Assembly (NCBI RefSeq): GCF_900106695.1
Contig: NZ_FNMZ01000001.1
Location: 1-64,000 of the forward strand
Direction of reading: 5' to 3'
Source of the DNA: Albimonas donghaensis
Lineage (GTDB): Bacteria > Pseudomonadota > Alphaproteobacteria > Rhodobacterales > Rhodobacteraceae
DNA: 64,000 bases
A program made the position numbers and the translations under genes. Shown piece after piece: positions 15,871 through 24,248 of the stretch. Position 1 is the stretch's first letter; the number at the start of each line of letters is the position of its first letter. Under the pieces are notes generated by a model. The model saw only the letters and a program-made list of their open reading frames with translations. It did no database searches and had not been told where the DNA came from.

Positions 15871-17511
15871 ATGACCCGCCCGATGACCCGCCCGATGACT
15901 CGAACGATGATGACCTCCGGGCTCGCGCTCGCCCTGGCCTTCGCCGCGGCGACGGCCCGGGCCGAGGTGTCGCAAGCCACCCTCGACGCCATCGGCGCGC
16001 CCGACACGCTTGAGACGCCGATGGGCGCGATGACCTTCACCGACGGCGCGCCGACCGCCGAGACCGCGCGGAAGGTCTTCGACGCGCTTGATTTCACCCG
16101 TGCGCTGAACGTCTACAACAACAGCTTCCGCGGCGCCTCCGCCCTTGGTTTCCACAAGGGGTTCCAGAGCATCGGCGCCGACTACAACGAAGTGGTCATC
16201 ACGTCGAAGCTGCTGGACTCGGAGTCCATCTTCCTGACCGGCAACGCCGACACGGTTTATTACCTTTCGGTCATCGACCTCTCCAAGGGGCCGATGGTGA
16301 TCGAACAGCCCTCCGACGGCGTGGGCACCATCAACGACATGTGGTTCTCCTGGATCATCGACGTGGGCGGCCCCGGGCCGGATCGCGGGCAGGGCGGCAA
16401 ATACCTGATCGTGGGGCCGGACTATGACGGCCCGCTGCCCGAGGGCGGCTATTTCACCGCCCATTCCAAGACCAGCCGCATTCTCTACGCCTCGCGCGCC
16501 TATCTGGTGGACAGCGATCCCGCGCCGGCCGTGGCGAACATCCGCGACAACCTGAAGATCTATCCGTATTCGCCGGGCGGCTACGGCACCAGCATCGCCC
16601 AGGCGCTGACCGGCGCGGTCCGGCTCGGCGCCGACGCGAAGATCCCCGAGACGACGTTCGTCGAGGCGAGCGACCTGTCGTTCAACACCGTGCCGCCGAG
16701 CGACATCGGTTTCTACGAGTGGATCAACGAGAACGTGCAGGCCGAGCCCGCCACCAGCTATGACGTCGAGCTCGCCGGCCAGCTCGCCGCCATCGGCATC
16801 GTCAAGGGCCAGGACTTCGCGCCGGACGACCGGATGAAGAAGATCCTCTCCGAGGCCGCCGCCGTCGGCCAGGCCGCCGGCCGGGTGCTGAACTGGAGGC
16901 CCTACGGCGCCCATCCCGACTGGGCCTATTACGACGGCTCGATGTGGGGCAGCATGCTCTGGGAAGGCGGCGCCTTCTTCGAAACCCCGCCCCCGGCCTT
17001 CGAGAAGGGCGAGTTCAAGCCGCAGGCCCCGACCGGCGCCCGCACGCTCGATAGCCGCACGGCCTTCTACTACGGCTACACGCTCGACAGCCCCGGCATG
17101 ATCATGCGCATCCCCGGCGTGGGCTCGCAGTATCTGATGGGCTTCGTCGATGCGGGCGGCGATCCCATGGACGGCGCCAAGACCTACAAGGTGACGTTGC
17201 CCAAGGACATCCCGGCGGAAGCGTTCTGGTCGCTCACCATCTACGACAACCAGACCCGCTCGATGCTGAAGACGCCGCAGAAATACCCCCGCGCCGGGTC
17301 GCAGAGCTATCCCTCGCCCGCGGCGAAGGCGGCCGAGGACGGCTCCACCACGATCTGGTTCAGCGCGGAGCAGCCCGCCGGGGTGGATCGCGGCAACTGG
17401 ATCCAGACCGACCCGCAGAAGGGCTGGTTCACCATCCTGCGCCTCTACAGCCCGCTGCCGTCGTTCTTCGACAAGTCCTGGCGGCCGGGCGAGATCGAGC
17501 TGGCGCAGTAA
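15871..17511 (+). CDS. Exported DUF1254/DUF1214 protein (copy 3)
   Basis: 546 residues, same architecture as copy 1. A signal peptide ends near ATARAEV; DUF1254 (about 75-215) has FLTGNADTVYYLSVIDLSKGPMVIEQP; DUF1214 (about 420-546) has TYKVTLPKDIPAEAFWSLTIYDNQTRSML and ends KGWFTILRLYSP...SWRPGEIEL. The coding start contains three copies of a 12-bp unit ATGACCCGCCCG (encoding MTRP-MTRP-MTRT), giving several possible in-frame ATG starts. 15871 has GAGAGG upstream. Third in the exported-protein run, followed by a strong hairpin. Confidence 0.88.
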   Translation: MTRPMTRPMTRTMMTSGLALALAFAAATARAEVSQATLDAIGAPDTLETPMGAMTFTDGAPTAETARKVFDALDFTRALNVYNNSFRGASALGFHKGFQSIGADYNEVVITSKLLDSESIFLTGNADTVYYLSVIDLSKGPMVIEQPSDGVGTINDMWFSWIIDVGGPGPDRGQGGKYLIVGPDYDGPLPEGGYFTAHSKTSRILYASRAYLVDSDPAPAVANIRDNLKIYPYSPGGYGTSIAQALTGAVRLGADAKIPETTFVEASDLSFNTVPPSDIGFYEWINENVQAEPATSYDVELAGQLAAIGIVKGQDFAPDDRMKKILSEAAAVGQAAGRVLNWRPYGAHPDWAYYDGSMWGSMLWEGGAFFETPPPAFEKGEFKPQAPTGARTLDSRTAFYYGYTLDSPGMIMRIPGVGSQYLMGFVDAGGDPMDGAKTYKVTLPKDIPAEAFWSLTIYDNQTRSMLKTPQKYPRAGSQSYPSPAAKAAEDGSTTIWFSAEQPAGVDRGNWIQTDPQKGWFTILRLYSPLPSFFDKSWRPGEIELAQ

Positions 17512-17586
17512 GCCGCCCTCCGATCCGGCCGAACACCGGCGACACTGGCGCGCCCGGGTTCCGCTGGGTATCGTCCGAACCTCGAC

Positions 17587-17619
17587 CCCCGGCGGCCGCC
17601 TCGCAGGCGGCCGCCGGGG
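17587..17619 (+). terminator. Strong hairpin after DUF1254 copy 3
   Basis: A 15-bp stem (17587-17601 with 17605-17619) closing a 3-nt loop, about 75 bp past the stop. It probably ends the DUF1254 transcript or reduces expression of the secreted-protein genes downstream. Confidence 0.6.
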
Positions 17620-17700
17620 CGCGACGCCTCCGCACCCGCGCCCGGCCCCTGCACGCCGCGGCGCGGCCGCCCGTTTCCCTGCAGCACAGGATCAAGCCAC

Positions 17701-18144
17701 ATGAGGCGCCCAAGAGCCTTCCCCACGGCCGCGACGCTCGCCCTCGCGCTTCTGGCGAGCGGACCGCCCGCCGCGGCGCAGACCGCATCCGGCACGGTCA
17801 CCATCTCGCAAACCCAGGTGGCCCTCCTGGTGAGCGGCGCCCTCGGCGGCGGCGTGCTGACCTATGAGGGCCGCGAGCACCCGTTCACCATCGGCGGCCT
17901 CGGCTACGGCGGCCTCGGCATCTCCACCATCGAGGCGTCGGGAAAGGTCTACGGGCTGGAGCGGCTCGAGGATTTCGAAGGCCCCTTCGCGCAGGGCCGC
18001 GCCGGCGCCGTGGCCGGAACCGAGCAGGTCGAGGGCGGCATCTGGCTGGTCAACCCGCAAGGCGTGACCGTCGAGCTCAAGAGCCGGCGGGAGGGCTACG
18101 CCCTGTCCCTCGGCGGCGACGCCGTCTTCGTGAAATTCAAATGA
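17701..18144 (+). CDS. Small secreted protein, function unknown
   Basis: 147 residues with a signal peptide (about 1-27, ending PAAAQ). The mature part is Gly- and beta-rich: GALGGGVLTYEGREHPFTIGGLGYGGLG, SGKVYGLERLEDFEGPF and a C-terminal GYALSLGGDAVFVKFK. I recall similar exported proteins with a conserved LT(F/Y)xGxxYPF core in other proteobacteria but can name no function. It overlaps nothing; the next gene starts 11 bp later. Probably periplasmic or outer-membrane associated. Confidence 0.75.
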   Translation: MRRPRAFPTAATLALALLASGPPAAAQTASGTVTISQTQVALLVSGALGGGVLTYEGREHPFTIGGLGYGGLGISTIEASGKVYGLERLEDFEGPFAQGRAGAVAGTEQVEGGIWLVNPQGVTVELKSRREGYALSLGGDAVFVKFK

Positions 18145-18155
18145 GGGGGGCGGCC

Positions 18156-18701
18156 ATGAGTTACCGCAGCATCTTCGCCGCGATCGCGCTGGCGGCGTCG
18201 GCCTCCGGCGCGCTCGCCCAGCAGGCGGCGGACGGGTCCGCGACGGTCGACGCGTTTTCGGTCTGGTCGGCCGCGGGCGTCGTCATCGCCACCGGCCCCC
18301 GGTCCCACGCCTTCGCGGGCGAGATGAGCGGGCCCTACTTCGTCGATGCCGGCGAGGGCCCGGTTCCGGCGGGGCGCATCGTATGCGTCGGCGCGCTTGA
18401 GGGCGACGAGGCCACCGGCCGCCAGAGCGGCGCGGCGACCTGCCAGCTGCGCGCCATCGACGGCGCCGTGGCTTACGGCGGCTTTTCCTGCGAGGGTTGG
18501 CGGCTTGTCGGCTGCACCGGCCGGTTCGAAATCACCGGGGGCGAGGGCCGCATGGCCGGCGTCACCGGCGAAGGGTCGATCACCCTGCGCCGCTACGAGA
18601 CGTCGCTGGCCGAGCTTTCGAGCGGCGAAGCGGAGGAGACCGGCCTGGGCATCGCCTACTGGCGCGGCTTCACGCTGCATCCCGCCGCGTCGCCGGAATG
18701 A
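18156..18701 (+). CDS. Secreted protein, function unknown
   Basis: About 181 residues with a signal peptide (about 1-22, ending GALAQ). The mature part is beta-rich with four cysteines (IVCVG, ATCQL, FSCEG, GCTG) and Gly-rich repeats such as RFEITGGEGRMAGVTGEGSITLRRYE, reminiscent of small lipocalin-like or beta-barrel periplasmic proteins. ATG 18156 has GAGGGGGGC upstream; an in-frame ATG at 18141 adds 5 residues. It follows the previous secreted-protein gene by 11 bp. Confidence 0.75.
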   Translation: MSYRSIFAAIALAASASGALAQQAADGSATVDAFSVWSAAGVVIATGPRSHAFAGEMSGPYFVDAGEGPVPAGRIVCVGALEGDEATGRQSGAATCQLRAIDGAVAYGGFSCEGWRLVGCTGRFEITGGEGRMAGVTGEGSITLRRYETSLAELSSGEAEETGLGIAYWRGFTLHPAASPE

Positions 18702-18810
18702 CCGCAGGGCGGGCGCGTCGGCCGATCTTCGCCGCGCCCGCCGCCACGCCTTCCGGGCGCGTCGAGCCGGCGCGCCCGGATTTTCGCCTGACGCCCGAGG
18801 GAACGCCGCG

Positions 18811-19572
18811 ATGAAACCCCGCTCGACATTCGCCTTGCGCCTGCTGATCGCCACCACCGCGATCGCCGGGCCCGCCGCCGCGCAGGACGCGGGCTGGACC
18901 GGGGCGCTGTCGGTCTACGGCTGGCTTCCAACGGTGAGCGGCACGGCGACCTTGCCCCGGTCGGGCCTGAGCACCGATCTGTCGTCCGACGGCGGCGACA
19001 TCCTGGAGGCGCTGAACTACGCCTTCTTCGCCAACGGCGAGCTGCGCAAAGGCTCCTGGGCGGTGTTCGGCGACCTCGTCGCGACGGAGCTGAGCTCGGC
19101 CGAGACCCGGACCGGGCCCGCCGCCGCGCGCGTCAAGGGAGTGGTGGACCTCGGGCTTTTCACCCTCGGCGCCTCGTGGCGGGCCTACGAGGACGCGCGC
19201 GGCTCGATCGACCTGCTGGGGATCGGCCGCATCACCCATGTCGGCCTCGATATCTCCGCCACCGGCGGCGGGGGAGCCGGCGCCCGGCGGTCCGCGAGCC
19301 GGGACGAGACATGGTTCGACCCGCTCTTCGGCCTGCGCGGCCGATACGCCCTGACCGAGGACTGGGGCCTTCGCGGCTCGGCCTCGGCGGGGGGCTTCGG
19401 CATCGGCAGCGAAATGACCTGGGACCTCTACGCCGGCGTCACCTACGCGTTCAGCGAGCGCTGGGTGGGCGAGGCCGGCTACCGGTTCCTGGCGATCGAC
19501 TATCAGGCGAAGCGCGTCGATCTCGACGTCGACATTCATGGGCCGGTCATCGGCCTCACGATGCGGTTTTGA
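18811..19572 (+). CDS. Outer-membrane beta-barrel protein
   Basis: 253 residues with a signal peptide (about 1-26, ending AAAQ). The mature protein is built of alternating amphipathic strands (WTGALSVYGWLPTVSGTATL, GSWAVFGDLVATELSS, WGLRGSASAGGFGIG, WDLYAGVTYAFSERWVGEAGYRFL) and ends VIGLTMRF; a C-terminal Phe is the classical outer-membrane barrel signal for BAM. About 8-10 strands are expected. It is last in the run of exported proteins, so it may provide a surface or outer-membrane component for that system. Confidence 0.8.
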   Translation: MKPRSTFALRLLIATTAIAGPAAAQDAGWTGALSVYGWLPTVSGTATLPRSGLSTDLSSDGGDILEALNYAFFANGELRKGSWAVFGDLVATELSSAETRTGPAAARVKGVVDLGLFTLGASWRAYEDARGSIDLLGIGRITHVGLDISATGGGGAGARRSASRDETWFDPLFGLRGRYALTEDWGLRGSASAGGFGIGSEMTWDLYAGVTYAFSERWVGEAGYRFLAIDYQAKRVDLDVDIHGPVIGLTMRF

Positions 19573-20230
19573 GGCGGGCCTAGGGCCGTCGCCGGGTTTC
19601 CTCGCCCGGCTGGCGGCTCTGGTCCGAGTGCCGACGATCCGGCCAGCACGCTGTCCAACCCCCATCGCGCGCCCGTTCCGCATGCCGCGGCGGTCGAACC
19701 AGGGCCGACCGGCGTCGCGCCGCGACGGCAGGGCCCGCGGAGCCGCGCCATGCTCGGCGACCGCATCCGGTCCTGCGCGCAGAGCGCACCGAAGATGAAC
19801 GCCTCCTCCCCCCGCGGCTGAAGCCCGGCGAGACCATGCCGCCCATGACGGGGCAGGGTCGAAGGGGCTGACGGGAGACCGTCGGGCGTCGCTCGGCGCA
19901 GCCGGGCAGGCGTGGAAACCCGCGCCGCATCGGCGCGGGCATCCTTCGCCGGGACTGTGAATTTTTTGCGAAACAGGGCTTGGACAGGAGGGGCGTCATT
20001 GCCGCCTCCACGATGATTTGTGTATTCATGAATTGTCGAATCGACGTCTGAAGCACAGTCGCTCGGCATTCGGCCCAGACGCGGCGCCACGGAAGGGGGG
20101 GACGGTTTCATGGCTTTCGGATACCGGCGGCCCGCCTTCGTCGGGGCGACCTCCGCGTTGGCGAAGACGCCCGCTGCGACATCGGGGCGTCTTCGCCCGG
20201 GCGGGCGCGAGACCATTCACAGGAGCTAAG
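19573..20230. other. Intergenic region before pstS, no gene seen
   Basis: About 660 bp. The right half (19960-20050) is AT-richer and contains a perfect 10-bp palindrome ATTCATGAAT (20024-20033), a plausible promoter/operator zone for pstS. I looked for paired CTGTCAT-type Pho boxes and did not find a convincing pair. Frames on either strand give no recognisable protein. Confidence 0.45.
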
Positions 20231-21268
20231 ATGACCTACGTCAAGCTGGCCGTTTCGATGCTCGCCATCGCTTCGGCCTCGACCGCGATGGCCCAGTCCC
20301 GCGACCAGATCCGCATCGTCGGCTCTTCGACGGTGTTCCCCTACACCCAGGCGGTGGCGGAGCAGTTCTCCAACACCACCGGCGCCCCCTCGCCCATCGT
20401 GGAGTCCACGGGCACCGGCGGCGGCATGCAGATCTTCTGCCAGGGCATCGGCGAGCAGCATCCCGATGTCACCGGCGCCTCCCGCGCCATGAAGCCGTCC
20501 GAGTACAAGCTGTGCCAGGACAACGGCGTCGAGAGCATCTCGGAAGCGATGATCGGCTATGACGGCCTGTCGCTGGCCGTGTCGCGCGAAAGCGCCTTCG
20601 AATGGGATCTCACGCTCGCGGAGGTCTATCTCGCGCTGGCCGCCCAGGTTCCGGTCGACGGCGAATGGGCCGACAACCCCTACACCATGTGGAACGAGAT
20701 CAACGCGGACCTGCCCGCGGTGGAGATCCTCGCCTACGGCCCGCCGCCGACCTCCGGCACCCGCGACGCCTTCGTCGAACTGGCCATGCACGCGGGCTGC
20801 GAAGAGCTGGACTACGTGAAGAACGGCGATTTCGACGGCGACTGGATCGGCGAGAACTGCTCGCGCATGCGCACCGACGGGCCGTTCGTCGAGGCGGGCG
20901 AGAACGACAACCTGATCGTGCAGCGGCTCCAGGCCGATGCCAACGCCGTCGGCATCTTCGGCTACTCGTTCCTCTATGAGAACATGGACACGCTGAAGGC
21001 GGTGGATATCGCCGGCGTCTCGCCGAGCGAAGAGACCATCGGCGACTTCTCCTACCCGGTCTCGCGGCCGCTGTTCTTCTACGTGAAGAACGCTCATCGC
21101 GGCGTGATCCCCAACCTCGACGAGTTCATCGCGGAATACATGTCCGACGATGCGCTGGAGCCGGGCGGCTACCTGTCCGAGCGCGGGCTGGTCTCCCTGT
21201 CCGCCGATCGCCTCACCGCGCTTCAGGACGCGGTTCTGGACGGCGCGCCGATGAGCGCGCCGGAGTAA
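20231..21268 (+). CDS. pstS: Phosphate ABC transporter substrate-binding protein
   Basis: 345 residues with a signal peptide (about 1-22, ending AMAQ). Phosphate-binding motifs are intact: RIVGSSTVFPYTQAVAEQF at the mature N-terminus, ESTGTGGGMQIFC, GASRAMKPSE, and TSGTRDAF in the second lobe. It binds inorganic phosphate in the periplasm for PstCA. A strong AGGAG lies 5 bp before the ATG at 20231. It is followed by a hairpin and then pstC, a common arrangement giving excess binding protein. Arsenate could be a competing ligand, relevant because of the adjacent ArsR-ArsC gene (inference). Confidence 0.93.
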   Translation: MTYVKLAVSMLAIASASTAMAQSRDQIRIVGSSTVFPYTQAVAEQFSNTTGAPSPIVESTGTGGGMQIFCQGIGEQHPDVTGASRAMKPSEYKLCQDNGVESISEAMIGYDGLSLAVSRESAFEWDLTLAEVYLALAAQVPVDGEWADNPYTMWNEINADLPAVEILAYGPPPTSGTRDAFVELAMHAGCEELDYVKNGDFDGDWIGENCSRMRTDGPFVEAGENDNLIVQRLQADANAVGIFGYSFLYENMDTLKAVDIAGVSPSEETIGDFSYPVSRPLFFYVKNAHRGVIPNLDEFIAEYMSDDALEPGGYLSERGLVSLSADRLTALQDAVLDGAPMSAPE

Positions 21269-21282
21269 CGCCACGTAGAACG

Positions 21283-21310
21283 GCGGCCGCCCGATCCCTC
21301 GGGCGGCCGC
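21283..21310 (+). terminator. Attenuator-like hairpin between pstS and pstC
   Basis: A perfect 12-bp stem (GCGGCCGCCCGA at 21283-21294 with TCGGGCGGCCGC at 21299-21310) with loop TCCC, 14 bp after the pstS stop. Confidence 0.65.
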
Positions 21311-21358
21311 TTCGCTCGATGCCGCGCGACAGGCGCGCAATCAACGTCGGGACTGTTC

Positions 21359-22735
21359 ATGACCGCCCTCGCCTTCGCGATTCTGCTTCTGACGGCCTGC
21401 GCCGGCTACGCCTTCAACCGCCGCGCCGCCATGGCCCTTCAAACCAACGGCGTGCGGCTGCACTCGATCCCCTGGTTCCACGGGCTGTTCTCCGGCCTGA
21501 CCATCCTGATCCCGGTTCTGGTGCTGGTGCTCGCCTGGCTGGTGTTCCAGTCGCCGCTCATCGACCGTGCGGTCATGGCCGGGCTGCCGGACGCCGAGAC
21601 CTCCGGCCTGGCGTCGGGCGAACGGCAGCTGCTGCTGGCCGAGATCAAGTCGATCGCGGGCGGCCGCGTCTTCGGTCAGCCGGAGGCCTGGAAGCTCGCG
21701 GCGGCGGAGCGGATGACGTTTCTCCAGCAGGCCGCCACCCTTGGAATGGTGGTCTTCACGCTGGCCGGTTCCGGCGCGCTGCTGCTGCACGCCCGCCGCA
21801 AGGTGTCGCCCGACTTCCGCGCCCGGCAGGGGGCGGAGCGGCTGGTGCAGGGCCTGATGATCTTCTGCTCCGTCGTGGCGATCTTCACCACCATCGGCAT
21901 CATCGCGGCGCTGCTGTTCGAGACGATCAAGTTCTTCCGCATGGTTCCGCTGACCGACTTCCTGTTCGGCGTGAACTGGGAGCCGCAGATCCCGATCCGC
22001 GAGGACCAGGTCGCCGCCGAGGGCGCCTTCGGCTGGATCCCCGTGATCCTCGGCACGCTGGTCATCACCGTCGTCGCGCTGATCGTGGCGATCCCCGTCG
22101 GGCTGATCTCGGCCATCTACCTCAACGAATTCGCGCCGCGCCCGGTGCGCCAGGCCGCCAAGCCGCTGCTGGAGATCCTCGCCGGCGTGCCGACGGTGGT
22201 CTACGGCTTCTTCGCCATCCTCGTGGTGGCGCCCGCCATCCGCAGCGCCGGCCAGTCGATCGGGCTCGACGTGGCGCCCAACACCGCGCTGGCGGCGGGC
22301 GGCGTGATGGGGATCATGCTGATCCCCTTCATCTCCTCCTTCGCCGACGACGCCATGTCGGCCGTGCCGCATGCGCTGCGCGACGGCGCGCTGGCGCTGG
22401 GCGCGACGCGGGCCGAGATGATGCTGGGCGTGGTCTTCCCCTCGGCGATCCCGGGGATCGTCGGGGGCGTGCTGCTGGCCGTCAGCCGCGCCATCGGCGA
22501 GACGATGATCGTGGTGATGGCCGCGGGGCTGATCGCCTCGCTCACCCTCAACCCGCTCGACAGCGTCACCACGGTCACCGTTCAGATCGTGACGCTGCTC
22601 ATCGGCGACACCTCTTTCGACAACCCCAAGACGCTGGCCGCTTTCGCTCTGGGCATGATGCTCTTCCTCGTGACGCTCGCGATCAACGTCTTCGCCCTCC
22701 GCATCGTGCGGAAATATCGCGAAGCCTACGACTAA
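21359..22735 (+). CDS. pstC: Phosphate ABC transporter permease PstC
   Basis: 458 residues, the longer alphaproteobacterial PstC type: an N-terminal extension with two or three membrane segments (about 1-150) precedes the standard six-helix permease domain (about 185-450). The coupling-helix EAA-like motif reads DALRDGALALGATRAEMMLGVVFPSAIPGIVGG. Together with PstA it forms the membrane channel of the high-affinity phosphate importer. pstA begins 11 bp downstream. Its ATPase partner PstB is not encoded in this window. Confidence 0.93.
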   Translation: MTALAFAILLLTACAGYAFNRRAAMALQTNGVRLHSIPWFHGLFSGLTILIPVLVLVLAWLVFQSPLIDRAVMAGLPDAETSGLASGERQLLLAEIKSIAGGRVFGQPEAWKLAAAERMTFLQQAATLGMVVFTLAGSGALLLHARRKVSPDFRARQGAERLVQGLMIFCSVVAIFTTIGIIAALLFETIKFFRMVPLTDFLFGVNWEPQIPIREDQVAAEGAFGWIPVILGTLVITVVALIVAIPVGLISAIYLNEFAPRPVRQAAKPLLEILAGVPTVVYGFFAILVVAPAIRSAGQSIGLDVAPNTALAAGGVMGIMLIPFISSFADDAMSAVPHALRDGALALGATRAEMMLGVVFPSAIPGIVGGVLLAVSRAIGETMIVVMAAGLIASLTLNPLDSVTTVTVQIVTLLIGDTSFDNPKTLAAFALGMMLFLVTLAINVFALRIVRKYREAYD

Positions 22736-22746
22736 GGATACCCAGG

Positions 22747-24039
22747 ATGACCGAAACGTCCTCCGGCGCTCCGACCCGGTTCGCCGACGGCGCGAGATCG
22801 CCCCACCTGGCGCGTCGGCGTCGCAAGCAGAAGCTGCTCCAGGCCTTCGGCGTCGCCGGCCTGGGCGTGGCCACGCTGATGCTGTCGATCCTGATCGGCT
22901 CGCTCGTGGTCAGCGGCTACAAGGCCTTCACGCAGACCCATGTCACGCTCGACGTGTTCATAGACCCGCAGGAGGTCACGGCCGAACGCCTGCCCCGCGG
23001 CGGCTTCGACGACGTGCTGGCGCGGAGCCTCGCGGAGCAGCTCGCCGATCTGGACGCCTCCGACCGCGCGACGCTGCGGCAGGCCACGTCGATCCTGTCG
23101 AACGGCGCGCAGTTCCAGCTTCGCGACGCGGTCGTCGCGGATCCCGCGCTGATCGGGACGAGCGTGACGATCACGGTTCCCGCCTCCGATCCGTTCGACC
23201 AGCTCAACAAGGGCCTCGTCGATCGCGACACGCCGGAGGGTCAGCGCCGGGTCAGCGATGTCCAGATCGCATGGTTCGACCAGCTGGCGGCGCAGGGGGC
23301 GGTGTCCAAGCCCTTCAACTGGGCGCTGTTCTTCAACGCCGACAGCCGGTTCCCCGAACAGGCCGGGCTCTGGGGCGCCATCGTGGGGTCCTTCTGGGCG
23401 CTGCTGACCTGTTTCGTGATCTCCTTCCCGCTCGGCATCGGGGCGGCCATCTATCTTGAGGAATTCGCCCCGAAATCCCGCCTCAGCGACTTCATCGAGG
23501 TCAATATCAACAACCTGGCCGCCGTGCCGTCGGTGGTTTTCGGGCTGCTGGCGCTGGCCGTCTTCATCGGCTGGTTCGGCATGCCGCGCTCGGCGCCCGT
23601 GGTCGGGGGGCTGACGCTGGCGCTCATGACCATGCCCACCATCATCATCGCCACGCGCGCGGCGCTGAAGGCCGTGCCGCCGTCGATCCGCGAGGCGGCG
23701 CTGGGGGTTGGCGCGTCGCGGCAGCAGGTCGTGTTCGACCATGTGCTGCCGCTGGCCATGCCGGGCATCCTCACCGGGACCATCATCGGTCTGGCCCAGG
23801 CGCTGGGAGAGACGGCGCCCCTGCTGCTGATCGGCATGAACGCCTTCATCACCTCCGCCGCGAGCACGCCGTTCGACAGCGCCACCGCCCTGCCGACGCA
23901 GATCTTCATCTGGGCGGACAGCCCCGAACGGGGCTTCGTCAGCCGGACCTCGGCGGCGATCCTTGTGCTGCTGGGCTTCCTGGTCCTGATGAACGGGCTC
24001 GCGATCTTTCTCCGCAGCCGTCTGGAACGGCGCTGGTGA
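22747..24039 (+). CDS. pstA: Phosphate ABC transporter permease PstA
   Basis: 430 residues, again the long type. A cytoplasmic N-terminus and first helix (about 30-60) are followed by a ~150-residue periplasmic insertion (about 65-205), then the permease core (about 210-425) with IYLEEFAPKSR and the coupling motif REAALGVGASRQQVVFDHVLPLAMPGILTG. The ribosome site is GGATACCCAGG upstream of ATG 22747. It is the last gene of the operon: the stop is followed by a 16-bp stem hairpin, and pstB and phoU are absent from the usual place. Confidence 0.93.
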   Translation: MTETSSGAPTRFADGARSPHLARRRRKQKLLQAFGVAGLGVATLMLSILIGSLVVSGYKAFTQTHVTLDVFIDPQEVTAERLPRGGFDDVLARSLAEQLADLDASDRATLRQATSILSNGAQFQLRDAVVADPALIGTSVTITVPASDPFDQLNKGLVDRDTPEGQRRVSDVQIAWFDQLAAQGAVSKPFNWALFFNADSRFPEQAGLWGAIVGSFWALLTCFVISFPLGIGAAIYLEEFAPKSRLSDFIEVNINNLAAVPSVVFGLLALAVFIGWFGMPRSAPVVGGLTLALMTMPTIIIATRAALKAVPPSIREAALGVGASRQQVVFDHVLPLAMPGILTGTIIGLAQALGETAPLLLIGMNAFITSAASTPFDSATALPTQIFIWADSPERGFVSRTSAAILVLLGFLVLMNGLAIFLRSRLERRW

Positions 24040-24067
24040 TCTCCGGCCGGGCGCTCGCCCGGGCCAT

Positions 24068-24102
24068 GGCCTCGCCGCCCGCGCCGCGCGGGCGGCGAGG
24101 CC
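24068..24102 (+). terminator. Terminator of the pstSCA operon
   Basis: A perfect 16-bp stem (24068-24083 with 24087-24102) and 3-nt loop, about 30 bp after pstA. It physically closes the operon before any pstB gene. Confidence 0.7.
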
Positions 24103-24248
24103 GGGGCGCGGCGCCCCGCGACGCCGGCTGCGGGCTGGCGGAGTCTTGCCGCATCCGCTAGGAATGCGGGTTCCTGCGCGACCCTGCGTCTTCGAATCCG
24201 GACGGGCCGGCTCGCGTCGGGACCCGCGGTCAAGACGCCGAGCGACAG

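Noticed and set aside
19590-19870. Possible IS630-type transposase remnant on the minus strand (an IFGALCAQ-like peptide)
   Set aside because: Only about eight residues resemble the IS630 core. The neighbouring frames do not supply the DTEAM or DGAGWH motifs in order, so the match is likely chance.
19960-20230. Pho box upstream of pstS
   Set aside because: No pair of CTGTCAT-like repeats with proper 11-bp spacing was found; only AT-rich sequence and a 10-bp palindrome.
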